Shown piece by piece: positions 18,246 to 27,606 of a stretch of 64,000 nucleotides of DNA. Each line of letters starts with the position of its first letter. The stretch's first letter is position 1. Made by a program: the position numbers and the translations under genes. Source of the DNA: Thermomonas sp. (GTDB taxonomy: Bacteria > Pseudomonadota > Gammaproteobacteria > Xanthomonadales > Xanthomonadaceae); the NCBI RefSeq assembly GCF_029945965.1, contig NZ_JAQSDO010000015.1, positions 741,313 through 805,312 of the forward strand. Direction: 5' to 3'. The notes under the pieces are model-generated. The model saw only the letters and a list, made by a program, of their open reading frames with translations, had not been told where the DNA came from and did not search any database.

Positions 18246-20618
18246 ATGTCTGAGAAATTACTTGTACGCCGTGCCGCCGTGCTCGGTGCCGGCGTGATGG
18301 GCGCACAGATTGCGGCGCACCTGACCAATGCCGGTGTCGACACCGTGCTTTTCGATCTGGCTGCAAAGGAAGGCGACCCCAACGGCGTCGTGCTCAAGGC
18401 CATCGCCAATCTCGGCAAGCTGTCGCCTGCCCCGCTGGCCAGCAAGTCGCTGGCGGCCGCGATCATGCCTGCCAACTACGAGACTGGCCTGTCATTGCTG
18501 GAAGGCTGCGACCTGATCATCGAGGCGATTGCCGAACGGATGGACTGGAAGCAGGACCTGTATCGCCGCATCGCGCCGCATGTGTCCGCGAATGCTGTGC
18601 TCGCCAGCAACACATCTGGTTTGGGAATCAATGCCTTGGCCGATGTTCTTCCGGAACAACTGCGCCACCGCTTCTGCGGCGTGCACTTCTTCAACCCGCC
18701 GCGCTATATGCACCTGGCCGAACTGATTCCGGCCAAGACCACCGACCCTTCTGTCATCGCGGGTCTGGAAAGCTTCCTGGTCACCCAGCTCGGCAAGGGC
18801 GTGGTGATCGCCAAGGACACTCCGAACTTCATCGGCAACCGCATCGGTGTGTTCTCGATGCTGGCAACCATGCACCACACCCGGGCGTTCAAGCTGGGCT
18901 TTGATGTCGCCGATGCACTGACCGGCCCAGCCATCGGCCGACCGAAGTCCGCCACATTCCGCACCGCCGACGTGGTTGGCCTGGACACGATGGCACATGT
19001 CATCAAGACCATGGCCGACACCCTGCCGGACGATCCCTGGCATGCCCATTTCAAGGCGCCGAAATGGCTGCTCGCGCTGATCGATAAAGGCGCGCTGGGC
19101 CAGAAGACCGGCGCCGGCATCTATACCAAGCGCGGCAAGGATATCTTGGTCCTGGACCTGGAAACGCAGGATTACCGCCCAACCGCAGCCGAGGTCGCCC
19201 CCGAAGTCGCCGCAATCCTGAAGGAACGCGATCCTGCGGCCAAGTTCGCCGCGCTGCGTGCCAGCGCGCATCCGCAGGCCCAGTTCCTGTGGGCGGTATT
19301 CCGTGACCTGTTCCACTACAGCGCCTTCCACCTGAAGGACATTGCCGAAACCGCGCGCGACGTTGACCTTGCGATCCGCTGGGGCTACGGCTGGAGCCTG
19401 GGTCCGTTCGAGACCTGGCAAGCCGCTGGCTGGAAACAGGTTGCCGACTGGGTGGCCGAGGACATCGTCGCCGGCAAGGCGATGAGCAATGCACCGCTGC
19501 CGGACTGGGTGTTCGATGGCCGCGAAGGTGTGCATGGCGCCGAAGGCAGTTACAACCCGGGCAAGGATGCAAAGTTGCCGCGTTCTGCCCTGCCCGTCTA
19601 CAAGCGCCAGCGCTTCCAGGATCCATTGCTGGGCGAGCGTGCTGCACCTGGCGAGACCGTGTTCGAGAACGATGGTGTCCGACTCTGGCATGACGGCGAC
19701 GGCATCGCCGTGCTCAGCTTCAAGACCAAGATGCACACGGTCAACGACCATGTGCTCAACGGTGTGCAGGAAGCAATCACGATGGCCGAGCGCGACTTCC
19801 GCGGGATGGTGATCTGGCAACCGAAGGAGCCGTTCTCGGCCGGTGCCGACCTGTCCGGCGCGCTGGGCCTGCTGCAGGCTGGCGACGTCACGGGCTTCGA
19901 GGCGATGGTCGCGAACTTCCAGGCCACCAGCCAGCGCATCAAGTATTCGCTGGTTCCAGTGGTCTCCGCGGTCCGCGGCCTGGCACTTGGCGGCGGCTGC
20001 GAGTTCCAGATGCATTCGGCGCATACCGTGTTCGGGCTGGAGAGTTATCTCGGTCTGGTCGAAGCCGGCGTCGGCCTGCTGCCGGCCGGTGGTGGCTTGA
20101 AGGAATTCGCGGTGCGCGCCTCCGAGGCCGCCGGCGCGAGCGGCGACGTGTTCGCCGAGCTCAAGACCGCATTTGAAGGCGCGGCGATGGGCAAAGTCAG
20201 CACCTCCGCCATGGAAGCGCGCGAACTGAAGCTGGCACGCGAATCGGACACGATTGTTTTCAATGCCTTTGAGTTGCTGCATGTCGCCAAGGCATGCGCC
20301 TCTGCCTTGGCCGAAAGCGGCTATCGCCCGCCGCTACCGGCACGCAGGGTTCGCGTGGCCGGCGATGTCGGCATCGCGACTTTCAAAATGATGCTGGTGA
20401 ACATGCTGGAAGGACGCTTCATTTCGCCGCACGACTATGAAGTTTCGACCCGCATCGCGACCGTCATGTGCGGCGGCGAGATCGACCGCAACGCACTGGT
20501 AGACGAGGAGTGGCTACTGCGGCTGGAGCGCGAGCACTTCGTCGCACTGGCACAGATGCCCAAGACCCAGGAGCGCATCGCGCACATGCTCAAGACCGGC
20601 AAGCCCTTGCGTAACTGA
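18246..20618 (+). CDS. 3-hydroxyacyl-CoA dehydrogenase / enoyl-CoA hydratase, beta-oxidation
   Basis: This 790-residue bifunctional enzyme of fatty-acid beta-oxidation has the dehydrogenase first and the hydratase second, the order of Bacillus FadN rather than E. coli FadB. The N-terminal NAD site is GAGVMG (residues 14-19); the dehydrogenase has HFFNPPRYMHLAELI and a TPNFIGNRIG segment. The crotonase part starts near residue 480 with oxyanion residues in SAGADLSGAL and RGLALGGGCEFQMH and an acidic residue in GLVEAGVGLLPAGGG. AAGGAG lies 10 bases upstream of the ATG; another ATG 6 bases earlier opens only a 4-codon frame. The thiolase follows after 23 bases. Confidence 0.94.
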   Translation: MSEKLLVRRAAVLGAGVMGAQIAAHLTNAGVDTVLFDLAAKEGDPNGVVLKAIANLGKLSPAPLASKSLAAAIMPANYETGLSLLEGCDLIIEAIAERMDWKQDLYRRIAPHVSANAVLASNTSGLGINALADVLPEQLRHRFCGVHFFNPPRYMHLAELIPAKTTDPSVIAGLESFLVTQLGKGVVIAKDTPNFIGNRIGVFSMLATMHHTRAFKLGFDVADALTGPAIGRPKSATFRTADVVGLDTMAHVIKTMADTLPDDPWHAHFKAPKWLLALIDKGALGQKTGAGIYTKRGKDILVLDLETQDYRPTAAEVAPEVAAILKERDPAAKFAALRASAHPQAQFLWAVFRDLFHYSAFHLKDIAETARDVDLAIRWGYGWSLGPFETWQAAGWKQVADWVAEDIVAGKAMSNAPLPDWVFDGREGVHGAEGSYNPGKDAKLPRSALPVYKRQRFQDPLLGERAAPGETVFENDGVRLWHDGDGIAVLSFKTKMHTVNDHVLNGVQEAITMAERDFRGMVIWQPKEPFSAGADLSGALGLLQAGDVTGFEAMVANFQATSQRIKYSLVPVVSAVRGLALGGGCEFQMHSAHTVFGLESYLGLVEAGVGLLPAGGGLKEFAVRASEAAGASGDVFAELKTAFEGAAMGKVSTSAMEARELKLARESDTIVFNAFELLHVAKACASALAESGYRPPLPARRVRVAGDVGIATFKMMLVNMLEGRFISPHDYEVSTRIATVMCGGEIDRNALVDEEWLLRLEREHFVALAQMPKTQERIAHMLKTGKPLRN

Positions 20619-20641
20619 GCGACGACACAGGACATACAGAC

Positions 20642-21847
20642 ATGACCAAACAAATCCAGGACGCCTACATCGTCGCCGCCACCCGTACTCCGGTCGGCAA
20701 GGCGCCACGCGGCGTGTTCCACAACACCCGTCCCGACGACATGCTGGCGCATGTGCTGCGTAGCGTGATTGCGCAGGCGCCGGGCATCGACGTCAACCGC
20801 ATCGACGACGCGATCATCGGCTGCGCCATGCCAGAAGGCGAGCAAGGCATGAACGTGGCGCGCATCGGTGTGCTGCTGGCCGGCCTGCCGAATACGATCG
20901 CGGCGCAGACCATCAACCGCTTCTGTTCGTCCGGCCTGCAGGCGGTCGCGCTGGCCGCCGACCAGATTCGCCTCGGCAATTCAGACCTGATGCTGGCCGG
21001 TGGCACCGAGTCGATGAGCATGGTGCCGATGATGGGCAACAAGGTCGCGCTGGCGCCGTCGGTGTTCAACAACGACCACATCGCGATTGCTTACGGCATG
21101 GGAATCACCGCGGAAAAAGTCGCCGCAGAATGGAAGGTCAGTCGCGAAGACCAGGATGCGTTCGCCTTTGCCTCGCATCAGAAAGCACTTGCAGCGATTG
21201 CCGGGGGTGAATTCCGCGACGAGATCAGCCCCTACGATGTGATCTCGCACATACCGGACCTGGCGGGCAATGTCGTGCGCTTGAGGGAGAAGCTGGTCGA
21301 TACCGACGAAGGGCCGCGTCCTGATACCTCGCTTGAAGGACTCGCCAAACTTCGCCCGGTGTTCCGCAATGGCCAGTTCGGCGGCAGTGTGACGGCGGGC
21401 AACAGTTCGCAGATGAGCGATGGTGCAGGCGCGGTGCTGCTGGCATCGGAACAGGCAATCAAGGATTACGGGCTGACACCGTTGGCGCGCTTCGTCAGCT
21501 TCTCCGTCGCCGGCGTGCGTCCGGAAGTGATGGGCATCGGACCGATCGAAGCGATCCCGAAGGCGCTCAGGCAAGCAGGCCTCACCCAGGACCAGTTGGA
21601 CTGGATCGAGCTCAATGAAGCATTCGCCGCACAAGCGTTGGCAGTGATCCGCACCTGCGGGCTGGACCCCTCGAAGGTCAACCCACTCGGTGGTGCGATT
21701 GCGCTCGGACATCCGCTGGGCGCGACCGGTGCGGTGCGTACCGCCACCATCCTGCATGGCATGCGCCGCCGCCAGCAGAAGTACGGCATGGTCACGATGT
21801 GCATCGGTACTGGCATGGGCGCAGCGGGAATTTTCGAGGCGCTATAG
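20642..21847 (+). CDS. Acetyl-CoA C-acyltransferase (thiolase)
   Basis: This 401-residue thiolase cleaves 3-ketoacyl-CoA to acetyl-CoA and a shortened acyl-CoA. The active-site Cys95 is in NRFCSSGLQ, the conserved NEAFA loop is present, and GHPLGATGA supplies the His and MCIGTGMGAA the second Cys near the C-terminus. It is the beta subunit partner of the preceding dehydrogenase/hydratase, and a terminator follows 26 bases after the stop. It could alternatively take part in acetoacetyl-CoA formation for polyhydroxyalkanoates, but the operon supports beta-oxidation. Confidence 0.95.
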   Translation: MTKQIQDAYIVAATRTPVGKAPRGVFHNTRPDDMLAHVLRSVIAQAPGIDVNRIDDAIIGCAMPEGEQGMNVARIGVLLAGLPNTIAAQTINRFCSSGLQAVALAADQIRLGNSDLMLAGGTESMSMVPMMGNKVALAPSVFNNDHIAIAYGMGITAEKVAAEWKVSREDQDAFAFASHQKALAAIAGGEFRDEISPYDVISHIPDLAGNVVRLREKLVDTDEGPRPDTSLEGLAKLRPVFRNGQFGGSVTAGNSSQMSDGAGAVLLASEQAIKDYGLTPLARFVSFSVAGVRPEVMGIGPIEAIPKALRQAGLTQDQLDWIELNEAFAAQALAVIRTCGLDPSKVNPLGGAIALGHPLGATGAVRTATILHGMRRRQQKYGMVTMCIGTGMGAAGIFEAL

Positions 21848-21864
21848 CCCGCGACAAAGCCGTC

Positions 21865-21894
21865 AAAAAAAATGGGGCCATTGGCCCCGTTTTT
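21865..21894. terminator. Bidirectional rho-independent terminator
   Basis: GGGGCC-ATT-GGCCCC (21874-21888) is flanked by an A-run on the left (21865-21872) and a T-run on the right (21890-21894). It can end the beta-oxidation transcript (plus) and galU (minus). Confidence 0.9.
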
Positions 21895-21918
21895 CTTGCG
21901 GCGCCCGAGCAAACGCGC

Positions 21919-22827
21919 TCAGGTTTCCAGCACGCCCATCTCAGCCAAAGCGTTTTGCATCAACGTGCGTGCCGCTTCGCTGAACAGCTCGTGATCCAGC
22001 GCGTAGCGCACGGTTGCCTCGATCAAACCGAGGTGGGTGCCGCAGTCAAAGCGGGTGCCGTGGAAACGGAATGCCTCGACCGGTTTGTGCAACAGCAGCG
22101 ATGAGATGGCATCGGTCAACTGAATTTCGCCACCGCTGCCCTGCCCAGTGGTTTCCAGCAGGTCGAAGATCGAAGGATCCAGGATGTAGCGGCCGACCAC
22201 GGCAAGATTGCTGGGGGCATCCGCTGGTTTCGGCTTCTCGACAATGCGGGTGATGCGGCCGGCCTGGCCATCGAAGGTATTGGTGGCAACGATGCCATAA
22301 CTGCCGGTCTGCTCGGGTGGCACGTCCTGCACCGCGATCACGCTGCCGCCGGTGGCCTGCGCGTGGTCGGCCATCTGCTTCAGCGCGCCATCGCCACGGC
22401 TCCAGATCAGATCGTCCGGCAACAGCACGGCAAAGGGCTCGTCGCCGATGACAGGCTTCGCGCACAGCACCGCATGGCCCAGGCCCAAGGCTTCGGACTG
22501 GGTCACGAATATCGCACGCACGCCTGGCGGCAACACATTGCGGATCAGCTCCAGCTGCTCATGCTTGCCGGCACGTTCGAGCTTCTGTTCCAGCTCGTAT
22601 GCCTTGTCGAAATAATCGGCCACCGAATGCTTGTAGCGATTGGTGACGAACACCAGGGTGTCGCAGCCTGCTTCCACAGCCTCGTCCACCGCATACTGGA
22701 TCAGCGGCTTGTCGACGATCGGCAGCATCTCCTTCGGCACCGTCTTGGTTGCCGGCAGGAAGCGCGTGCCGAGGCCGGCAACCGGGAAGACGGCCTTGCG
22801 GATACGTTTCGTGGTTTGTGCAGTCAT
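21919..22827 (-). CDS. galU: UTP-glucose-1-phosphate uridylyltransferase
   Basis: GalU makes UDP-glucose for LPS, exopolysaccharide and glycogen. The 302-residue protein has the nucleotidyltransferase motif PVAGLGTRFLPATK, then KEMLPIVDKP, an EALGLGHAVLCAKP segment and the VEKPKP sugar-phosphate loop. The length is standard. It follows the WbpM-like gene after 19 bases on the same strand, forming an envelope-sugar operon, and ends before the bidirectional terminator. Confidence 0.97.
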   Translation of the reverse strand: MTAQTTKRIRKAVFPVAGLGTRFLPATKTVPKEMLPIVDKPLIQYAVDEAVEAGCDTLVFVTNRYKHSVADYFDKAYELEQKLERAGKHEQLELIRNVLPPGVRAIFVTQSEALGLGHAVLCAKPVIGDEPFAVLLPDDLIWSRGDGALKQMADHAQATGGSVIAVQDVPPEQTGSYGIVATNTFDGQAGRITRIVEKPKPADAPSNLAVVGRYILDPSIFDLLETTGQGSGGEIQLTDAISSLLLHKPVEAFRFHGTRFDCGTHLGLIEATVRYALDHELFSEAARTLMQNALAEMGVLET

Positions 22828-22846
22828 GCAGGCTCTATCAGGTTTT

Positions 22847-24757
22847 CTATGAATTCAGTCGGCTGCGCCGGGCCGGGAATGCCACCACGGTCGCATTGCG
22901 GGCCGGCTCATCTTCGCTGGCGGGATTGAATTCGGGGACGGCATCGCGCAGGGCTGCCGCAAGTCGTTCGAGGTCGTAGGCATCGGAAGCCTCGCGCAAG
23001 GCCTTCACAGCCAGCTCGATGCGCTCGGAGCTCACCCCGCGAGGCATCGCCTGCAGGATCTTCGGATGACTGGTCGCGCTGTAGCGCTCATCGACGTGGA
23101 ACAAGGTTTCATGCAGCTTCTCGCCCACCCGCAGACCGATATATTCGATCGCGACATCACGCCCGGGCTGCTTGCCTGCCAGCCGGATCATCTGTTCGGC
23201 CAGCATGCGAATCGAGACCGGCTCGCCCATGTCCAGGGTGTACACCGCCTGCTGGGCGCCGATTGCCGATGCCTGCAGGATCAATTGGCAAGCCTCGGGA
23301 ATGGTCATGAAATAGCGCGTCACTTCTGGATCGGTAACGGTCACCGGGCCACCGCGGCTGATCTGTTCGCGGAACAGCGGCACCACGCTACCGGCCGAAT
23401 CCAGCACGTTGCCGAAGCGGACGGTCACGAACCGGGTCGAACGGTGGTCGACCTGCGCCTGGCACAGCATTTCCGCCAAACGCTTGGTGGCGCCCAGCAC
23501 ATTCACCGGGTCGACCGCCTTGTCTGTTGAAATCAATACAAAGGTCCCGACCCCGGCATCACGACTGGTGCGTGCCACCACATCCGTGGTCAGCACATTG
23601 TTGCGGACAGCCTCACGCAGTTGCCGCTGCAGCAGCGGTACCTGTTTGTAGGCAGCGGCATGGAACACCGCATCGGGCTCGGCCAGGCCGAGCGCGTGCC
23701 GCATCACTGCGGGATCGCCGCAATCGCCCAGTACCGACACGTATTCGATATCGGGAAAGTCGCGCCGCAGATTGGCTTCAACGGTCAGTAGCGCAAGTTC
23801 GTCCATTTCCAGCAGGGCGATCCGCCGCGCACCATGCCGTGCACACTGCCGGCACAGTTCGGAACCGATTGAACCACCTGCGCCGGTGACCAACACCGAA
23901 CGCCCGCCCAACCAGCCACGGATGGCCTTCCAGTCGGGGCTCACTGGCTGTCGGCCCAGCAGGTCCTCGATCACGACTTCCTTCAGTTGCCACGGCATTG
24001 AGCGACCTTCAAGCAGGTCGGCCAGCCGTGGCACCGTGCGGAACGGGACGCCGCTGTCCTCACAGATGCCGACCACGCGCCGCACCGCGGTGGCATCCAG
24101 CGACGGCATCGCGATCACCAGTAATTGCACGGCCGTTTCGCGTGCGATCCGACTGACGTCGTCGATCTTGCCCAGTACCGGCAGCCCCTGCAGGCGGGTA
24201 CCGCGTAACGCGACTGCGTCGTCCAGGAAGCCCACCGGCTGGTAACGTCCGGTGCGGCGCAGGTCGCGCACCAGGGCTTCACCGGCTTGGCCAGCGCCAA
24301 GGATCAACACGCGCTCCGCAGAGTCGTCCAGGCGCAGCAGGCGCTGGTCCTTCCAGGCCCGGAAAATCAGGCGCGGGGCGCCCAACAACAAAGTCAGGAC
24401 GAACGGATACAACAACAACGCTGCCCGCGAAACCAGGTCTAGCCGGCTATAGAAGAAGAGCCCCACGACAACGGCCAAAAGACCGATCAGGCTGGCCTTG
24501 AAGATGTTGAGCAGGTCGGGAACGCTTGCGAAGCGCCACAGTCCGCGATACAGGCCAACCTGCCAGGACACCAGGCCCTGCGCCACCAACACGATCAGGA
24601 CTGTGCTGGAAAATGGTTCCAGCGGCAGCGGCTGCGGTTGCAGCGCGTAACGGATGTAGTGCAATCCCTGCCAGCATACCCAGACCATGACCAGGTCGTG
24701 CAGGATTACCGCCAGCCGCGGCAGGCCGTACTTGAAGCGCTCCTTCCATGTGCTCAT
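22847..24757 (-). CDS. WbpM/CapD-type membrane nucleotide-sugar dehydratase/epimerase
   Basis: This 636-residue protein has four membrane helices in the first 150 residues, an N-terminal Rossmann domain (RVLILGAGQAGEALVRDL), and a C-terminal extended SDR domain (SVLVTGAGGSIGSELCRQ). The catalytic region ISTDKAVDPVNVLGATKR replaces the usual YxxxK with the D-K-x pattern found in WbpM. In Pseudomonas WbpM is the UDP-GlcNAc 4,6-dehydratase of O-antigen synthesis. The start at 24757 overlaps the preceding gene's stop (ATGA); the longer in-frame extension lies inside that gene. Substrate is inferred from family only. Confidence 0.9.
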   Translation of the reverse strand: MSTWKERFKYGLPRLAVILHDLVMVWVCWQGLHYIRYALQPQPLPLEPFSSTVLIVLVAQGLVSWQVGLYRGLWRFASVPDLLNIFKASLIGLLAVVVGLFFYSRLDLVSRAALLLYPFVLTLLLGAPRLIFRAWKDQRLLRLDDSAERVLILGAGQAGEALVRDLRRTGRYQPVGFLDDAVALRGTRLQGLPVLGKIDDVSRIARETAVQLLVIAMPSLDATAVRRVVGICEDSGVPFRTVPRLADLLEGRSMPWQLKEVVIEDLLGRQPVSPDWKAIRGWLGGRSVLVTGAGGSIGSELCRQCARHGARRIALLEMDELALLTVEANLRRDFPDIEYVSVLGDCGDPAVMRHALGLAEPDAVFHAAAYKQVPLLQRQLREAVRNNVLTTDVVARTSRDAGVGTFVLISTDKAVDPVNVLGATKRLAEMLCQAQVDHRSTRFVTVRFGNVLDSAGSVVPLFREQISRGGPVTVTDPEVTRYFMTIPEACQLILQASAIGAQQAVYTLDMGEPVSIRMLAEQMIRLAGKQPGRDVAIEYIGLRVGEKLHETLFHVDERYSATSHPKILQAMPRGVSSERIELAVKALREASDAYDLERLAAALRDAVPEFNPASEDEPARNATVVAFPARRSRLNS

Positions 24758-25758
24758 GACCCGAGTCCTTCGGTTTGCCTGGCGTACTGCCGATGCAGCC
24801 ACCACCATCCGAGCGCAGCTGCCGTCACGCAAGCCAGGAACACCAACAAACCCGTGTTGCCCAGCCTGCCCCACACTGAAAGCATGACCCCAATCGCCAT
24901 CATCGTCCAGAGGCCATATGCCAACGTCACGACGACATGCCCCTTGTTTCGGCTCCAGCGCTGGAAGGCGTGCTCGACATGCGCCTGCCACCAGCGATCG
25001 CCACGATGCATCCGCCACAACAAGGTCAAGCCACTGTCCACCAGCATTGCCAGTGGCGCCAACAGCAACAGCGGCCAGTCGCGGGCGGGACTGGAAACGA
25101 ATCCGAGCGCGACCAGGGCAGCAACCAGATAACCCAGCGCGCCACTCCCCACGTCACCCAGAAATAGCTTGGCGCGTGGAAAATTGAATGGCAGGAATCC
25201 CAGGCATGCCCCGGCAACCGCAATACCAAGGATGGGTGCCGCGAATCCGGGTAGTAGCGCGAAAGCCAGGCCGCACAGCAGCGCTTGGCTAGTGGCCAGC
25301 CCGTTGATGCCATCCATGAAATTCCAGGCATTGACCAGCCCGAGGGCCAGCACGAAGCCCGCCAGGGATGCCACCGTGCCAGCTCCACCCAGATGCAGCG
25401 CTGCGGCGAGCAGAAACGCCGAAAACACATGCACGCCCAGTCTGGGCCAGACCGGCAAAGGGCGGTGGTCGTCCAGCCAGCCGATGCCGGCAACCAGCGC
25501 CAAGCCTGTTGCGACCAGCCACCACCAACCATGGCCAGTGCCGTGCAAAGCCATCGCGACCAAGCACCCCAGGCCGGCGATGACAATGCCGATGCCGCCG
25601 CCACGCGGGGTTTCCACATGATGACTGCGGCGTTCGCCCGGCACGTCGATCAACCCATGGCGATGCGCATGGCCCAATGCCCATGCTGCTCCCACCGCGG
25701 ACACAGCCGCTGCCGCCAATCCGGCCGCAAGCAGAACCGCCGGTTCAGACCACGGCAT
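24754..25758 (-). CDS. WecA/WbpL-like glycosyl-1-phosphate transferase, glycosyltransferase family 4
   Basis: This 334-residue integral membrane protein has about ten predicted helices and the MraY/WecA signatures: GWLDDHRPLPVWPRLGVH, NAWNFMDGINGLA (metal/substrate binding) and KLFLGDVGSGALGY. It should transfer a sugar-1-phosphate from a UDP-sugar to undecaprenyl phosphate, starting O-antigen or similar chains. It shares 4 bases with the WbpM-like gene and 14 bases with lapB, so the three are translated as a unit. Confidence 0.9.
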   Translation of the reverse strand: MPWSEPAVLLAAGLAAAAVSAVGAAWALGHAHRHGLIDVPGERRSHHVETPRGGGIGIVIAGLGCLVAMALHGTGHGWWWLVATGLALVAGIGWLDDHRPLPVWPRLGVHVFSAFLLAAALHLGGAGTVASLAGFVLALGLVNAWNFMDGINGLATSQALLCGLAFALLPGFAAPILGIAVAGACLGFLPFNFPRAKLFLGDVGSGALGYLVAALVALGFVSSPARDWPLLLLAPLAMLVDSGLTLLWRMHRGDRWWQAHVEHAFQRWSRNKGHVVVTLAYGLWTMMAIGVMLSVWGRLGNTGLLVFLACVTAAALGWWWLHRQYARQTEGLGS

Positions 25759-26923
25759 AGTTCAGCAGCGGCTTCACCGTGCCCCATTCTTTGCAACTGG
25801 GGCATTGCCAATGATGGCTGCGTGCGCCAAAACCGCAGCGGGTGCAGCGGTAGCTCGGGTTGCGAACCAGCAGTTGGTCGGTAATGTGCTTGAGATCGTG
25901 CAGGGTGGCAGTGGCGTCGGCATCGTCGGCCAGGCTGAGCTCGATCAATGCGGCTTCGCCACGCACCGAAGGTCGATCCTTCAATTGCTGCGCCAGATAT
26001 TGCCGCGCAACGCCAACGCCCTCCTCTGCTTCGAGCATGCGTGCGAGCGCCAATACTGGCGAAATCCCGCGGTAGTGTTCGCACATCTCGGCAAGGAACG
26101 CGCGGGCGCCAGTGCGCTCGCCGATAGCTTCGTAATTGGCCAGCAGTGCCGGCAGGATCACCGGCAGGAAATCCGGATCATGGCGCGCCGCGCGCTCGAA
26201 TGCGCGGATCGCAGCGACTGGATTGCCTGAATCGGTCTCGATTCGACCCTCGCTGATGCCCGCGCGAACCGAAGTGGAATCCGCCGCATACGCCCGAACA
26301 ATGGCAGCGCGCGCCGCATCCAGGTCACCCGCCGAGCGTTGCCGATCCGACAATTCGCATTCGAACTGCGCGATCAGCTTGCCCATTGGTTCGCCGGTGG
26401 CTGCTTCGAAACGGCTGGCGTTCTCGATGGCTTTTTCCCAGTCGCGCTCGGCCTGGTAGATGCCGATCAGGTGGCGCAGCGCCTGCGGCGCGCGCTGGTC
26501 GATTTGGGCCAAGTCAGAAAACACGGTTTCGGCGCGATCCAGCAGTCCAGAACGCATGTAGTCCTCACCCAACGCCAACAGCGCTTGCACCTTCTGCGGA
26601 TCGCTCAGGTCCGAACGCTGCACCAGTGCCTGGTGCAGGCGGATCGCGCGGTCGACTTCGCCGCGGCGACGGAACAGATGGCCCAGCGCGACCTGGGTCT
26701 CGAAGGTGTCCTTGTCCAGCTCGGCGATATGCAGGAACAACTCGATTGCCTTGTCCGGCTGTTCGTTGAGCAGGTAATTCAGGCCGCGGAAATAGGTGGT
26801 GGAGAGTTTGCTGACCTGATGGTTGCTATGCCGTTCGCCGCCACGCCGGCCAATGATCCAACCCACCAACGCGGCCATCGGGATGAAGATCAGGTACCAC
26901 AGCCACTGGTCCAGGAACTCCAT
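25745..26923 (-). CDS. lapB: Lipopolysaccharide assembly protein LapB
   Basis: LapB (YciM) tunes LPS synthesis by directing FtsH to degrade LpxC. The 392-residue protein has one N-terminal membrane helix (about residues 8-26), then TPR repeats on the cytoplasmic side, and a C-terminal rubredoxin-like metal site with YRCTRCGFGA and WQCPSCKEWGT, which is needed for function in E. coli. Length and layout are standard. lapA is 2 bases upstream, and the last 14 bases overlap the WecA-like gene, tying LPS quantity control to glycan initiation. Confidence 0.97.
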   Translation of the reverse strand: MEFLDQWLWYLIFIPMAALVGWIIGRRGGERHSNHQVSKLSTTYFRGLNYLLNEQPDKAIELFLHIAELDKDTFETQVALGHLFRRRGEVDRAIRLHQALVQRSDLSDPQKVQALLALGEDYMRSGLLDRAETVFSDLAQIDQRAPQALRHLIGIYQAERDWEKAIENASRFEAATGEPMGKLIAQFECELSDRQRSAGDLDAARAAIVRAYAADSTSVRAGISEGRIETDSGNPVAAIRAFERAARHDPDFLPVILPALLANYEAIGERTGARAFLAEMCEHYRGISPVLALARMLEAEEGVGVARQYLAQQLKDRPSVRGEAALIELSLADDADATATLHDLKHITDQLLVRNPSYRCTRCGFGARSHHWQCPSCKEWGTVKPLLNYAVV

Positions 26924-26925
26924 GC

Positions 26926-27183
26926 TCAGGGCTTGCTACGCGGCGCACGCATGGCGCTTTCGGCGCGGCGCAAACGCCGACGCAAAGGCGCGACCACGGC
27001 AATCGCGAGAATGCCGCCGCCTACCAAAACACCCAGCAGCAGGGCGACCAGCACGCTCAACCCCAGGCTGGCACGAATCGTGGCCATTCCGAGGTCGAGT
27101 GCAATGGGTTGCGTATTGAGCGCACCAATAATCGCACCCAACAGGATGCAGGCAATGGCGGCAATGAGGCGAATCAGGCGCAT
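26926..27183 (-). CDS. lapA: Lipopolysaccharide assembly protein LapA domain protein
   Basis: This 85-residue protein has two membrane helices (LIAAIACILLGAIIGALNTQ and SVLVALLLGVLVGGGILAIA) joined by a short loop, then a basic cytoplasmic tail (RRRLRRAESAMRAPRSKP). It matches LapA (YciS), the partner of LapB in LPS regulation. The start is ATG at 27183; a TTG two codons earlier is possible. The lapA-lapB spacing is 2 bases. Confidence 0.9.
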   Translation of the reverse strand: MRLIRLIAAIACILLGAIIGALNTQPIALDLGMATIRASLGLSVLVALLLGVLVGGGILAIAVVAPLRRRLRRAESAMRAPRSKP

Positions 27184-27229
27184 AGGCAACTCCGAAGTTC
27201 GCCTGCAAGCTTAACGGACTGGCAGCAAC

Positions 27230-27532
27230 TCAGTCGTCGGCCGGCAGTGGCACGACATTGGTGACCCGTTCGCGCAGCTCCTTGCCAGGCTTGAAATGCG
27301 GGACATGCTTGCCCGGCAGTGCCACCGCGTCACCCGTCTTCGGGTTGCGGCCTGTACGCGGTGGCCGGTAATGCAGGGAAAAACTGCCAAACCCGCGCAC
27401 CTCGATGCGGTCGCCACTGGCGAGCGCGGTGCCCATCATCTGCAACAACGCCTTCACCGACAGGTCGACGTCGTCGGCCTTCAGATGCGGCTGGCGCCGG
27501 GCCAGCAATTCGATGAGTTCGGACTTGGTCAT
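27230..27532 (-). CDS. ihfB: Integration host factor subunit beta
   Basis: IHF-beta pairs with IHF-alpha to bend DNA strongly at specific sites in recombination, replication and transcription. The 100-residue protein starts [14 protein letters not shown] and carries the HU/IHF signature [20 protein letters not shown] with the intercalating-proline arm and [11 protein letters not shown]. The start at 27532 matches the family; an in-frame ATG at 27550 would add MAAKNF. It follows rpsA as in most gammaproteobacteria. Confidence 0.96.
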   Translation of the reverse strand: MTKSELIELLARRQPHLKADDVDLSVKALLQMMGTALASGDRIEVRGFGSFSLHYRPPRTGRNPKTGDAVALPGKHVPHFKPGKELRERVTNVVPLPADD

Positions 27533-27563
27533 GAAATTTTTTGCGGCCATGACAAGACGACGA

Positions 27564-27579
27564 CCCGGCTGGAGCCGGG
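27564..27579 (-). terminator. Short stem-loop between rpsA and ihfB
   Basis: CCCGGCT-GG-AGCCGGG gives a 7-base stem; read on the minus strand it is followed by TCGTCGTCTTGTC. It may reduce read-through from rpsA into ihfB or protect the rpsA 3' end. The tail is not a real U-run. Confidence 0.45.
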
Positions 27580-27606
27580 CCGCCACGATGCACTAGGCCA
27601 ACTGGA

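Noticed and set aside
18492..20282. A 596-codon frame opposite the hydroxyacyl-CoA dehydrogenase gene
   Set aside because: Same cause: stop-poor antisense frame of a high-GC gene, no domain.
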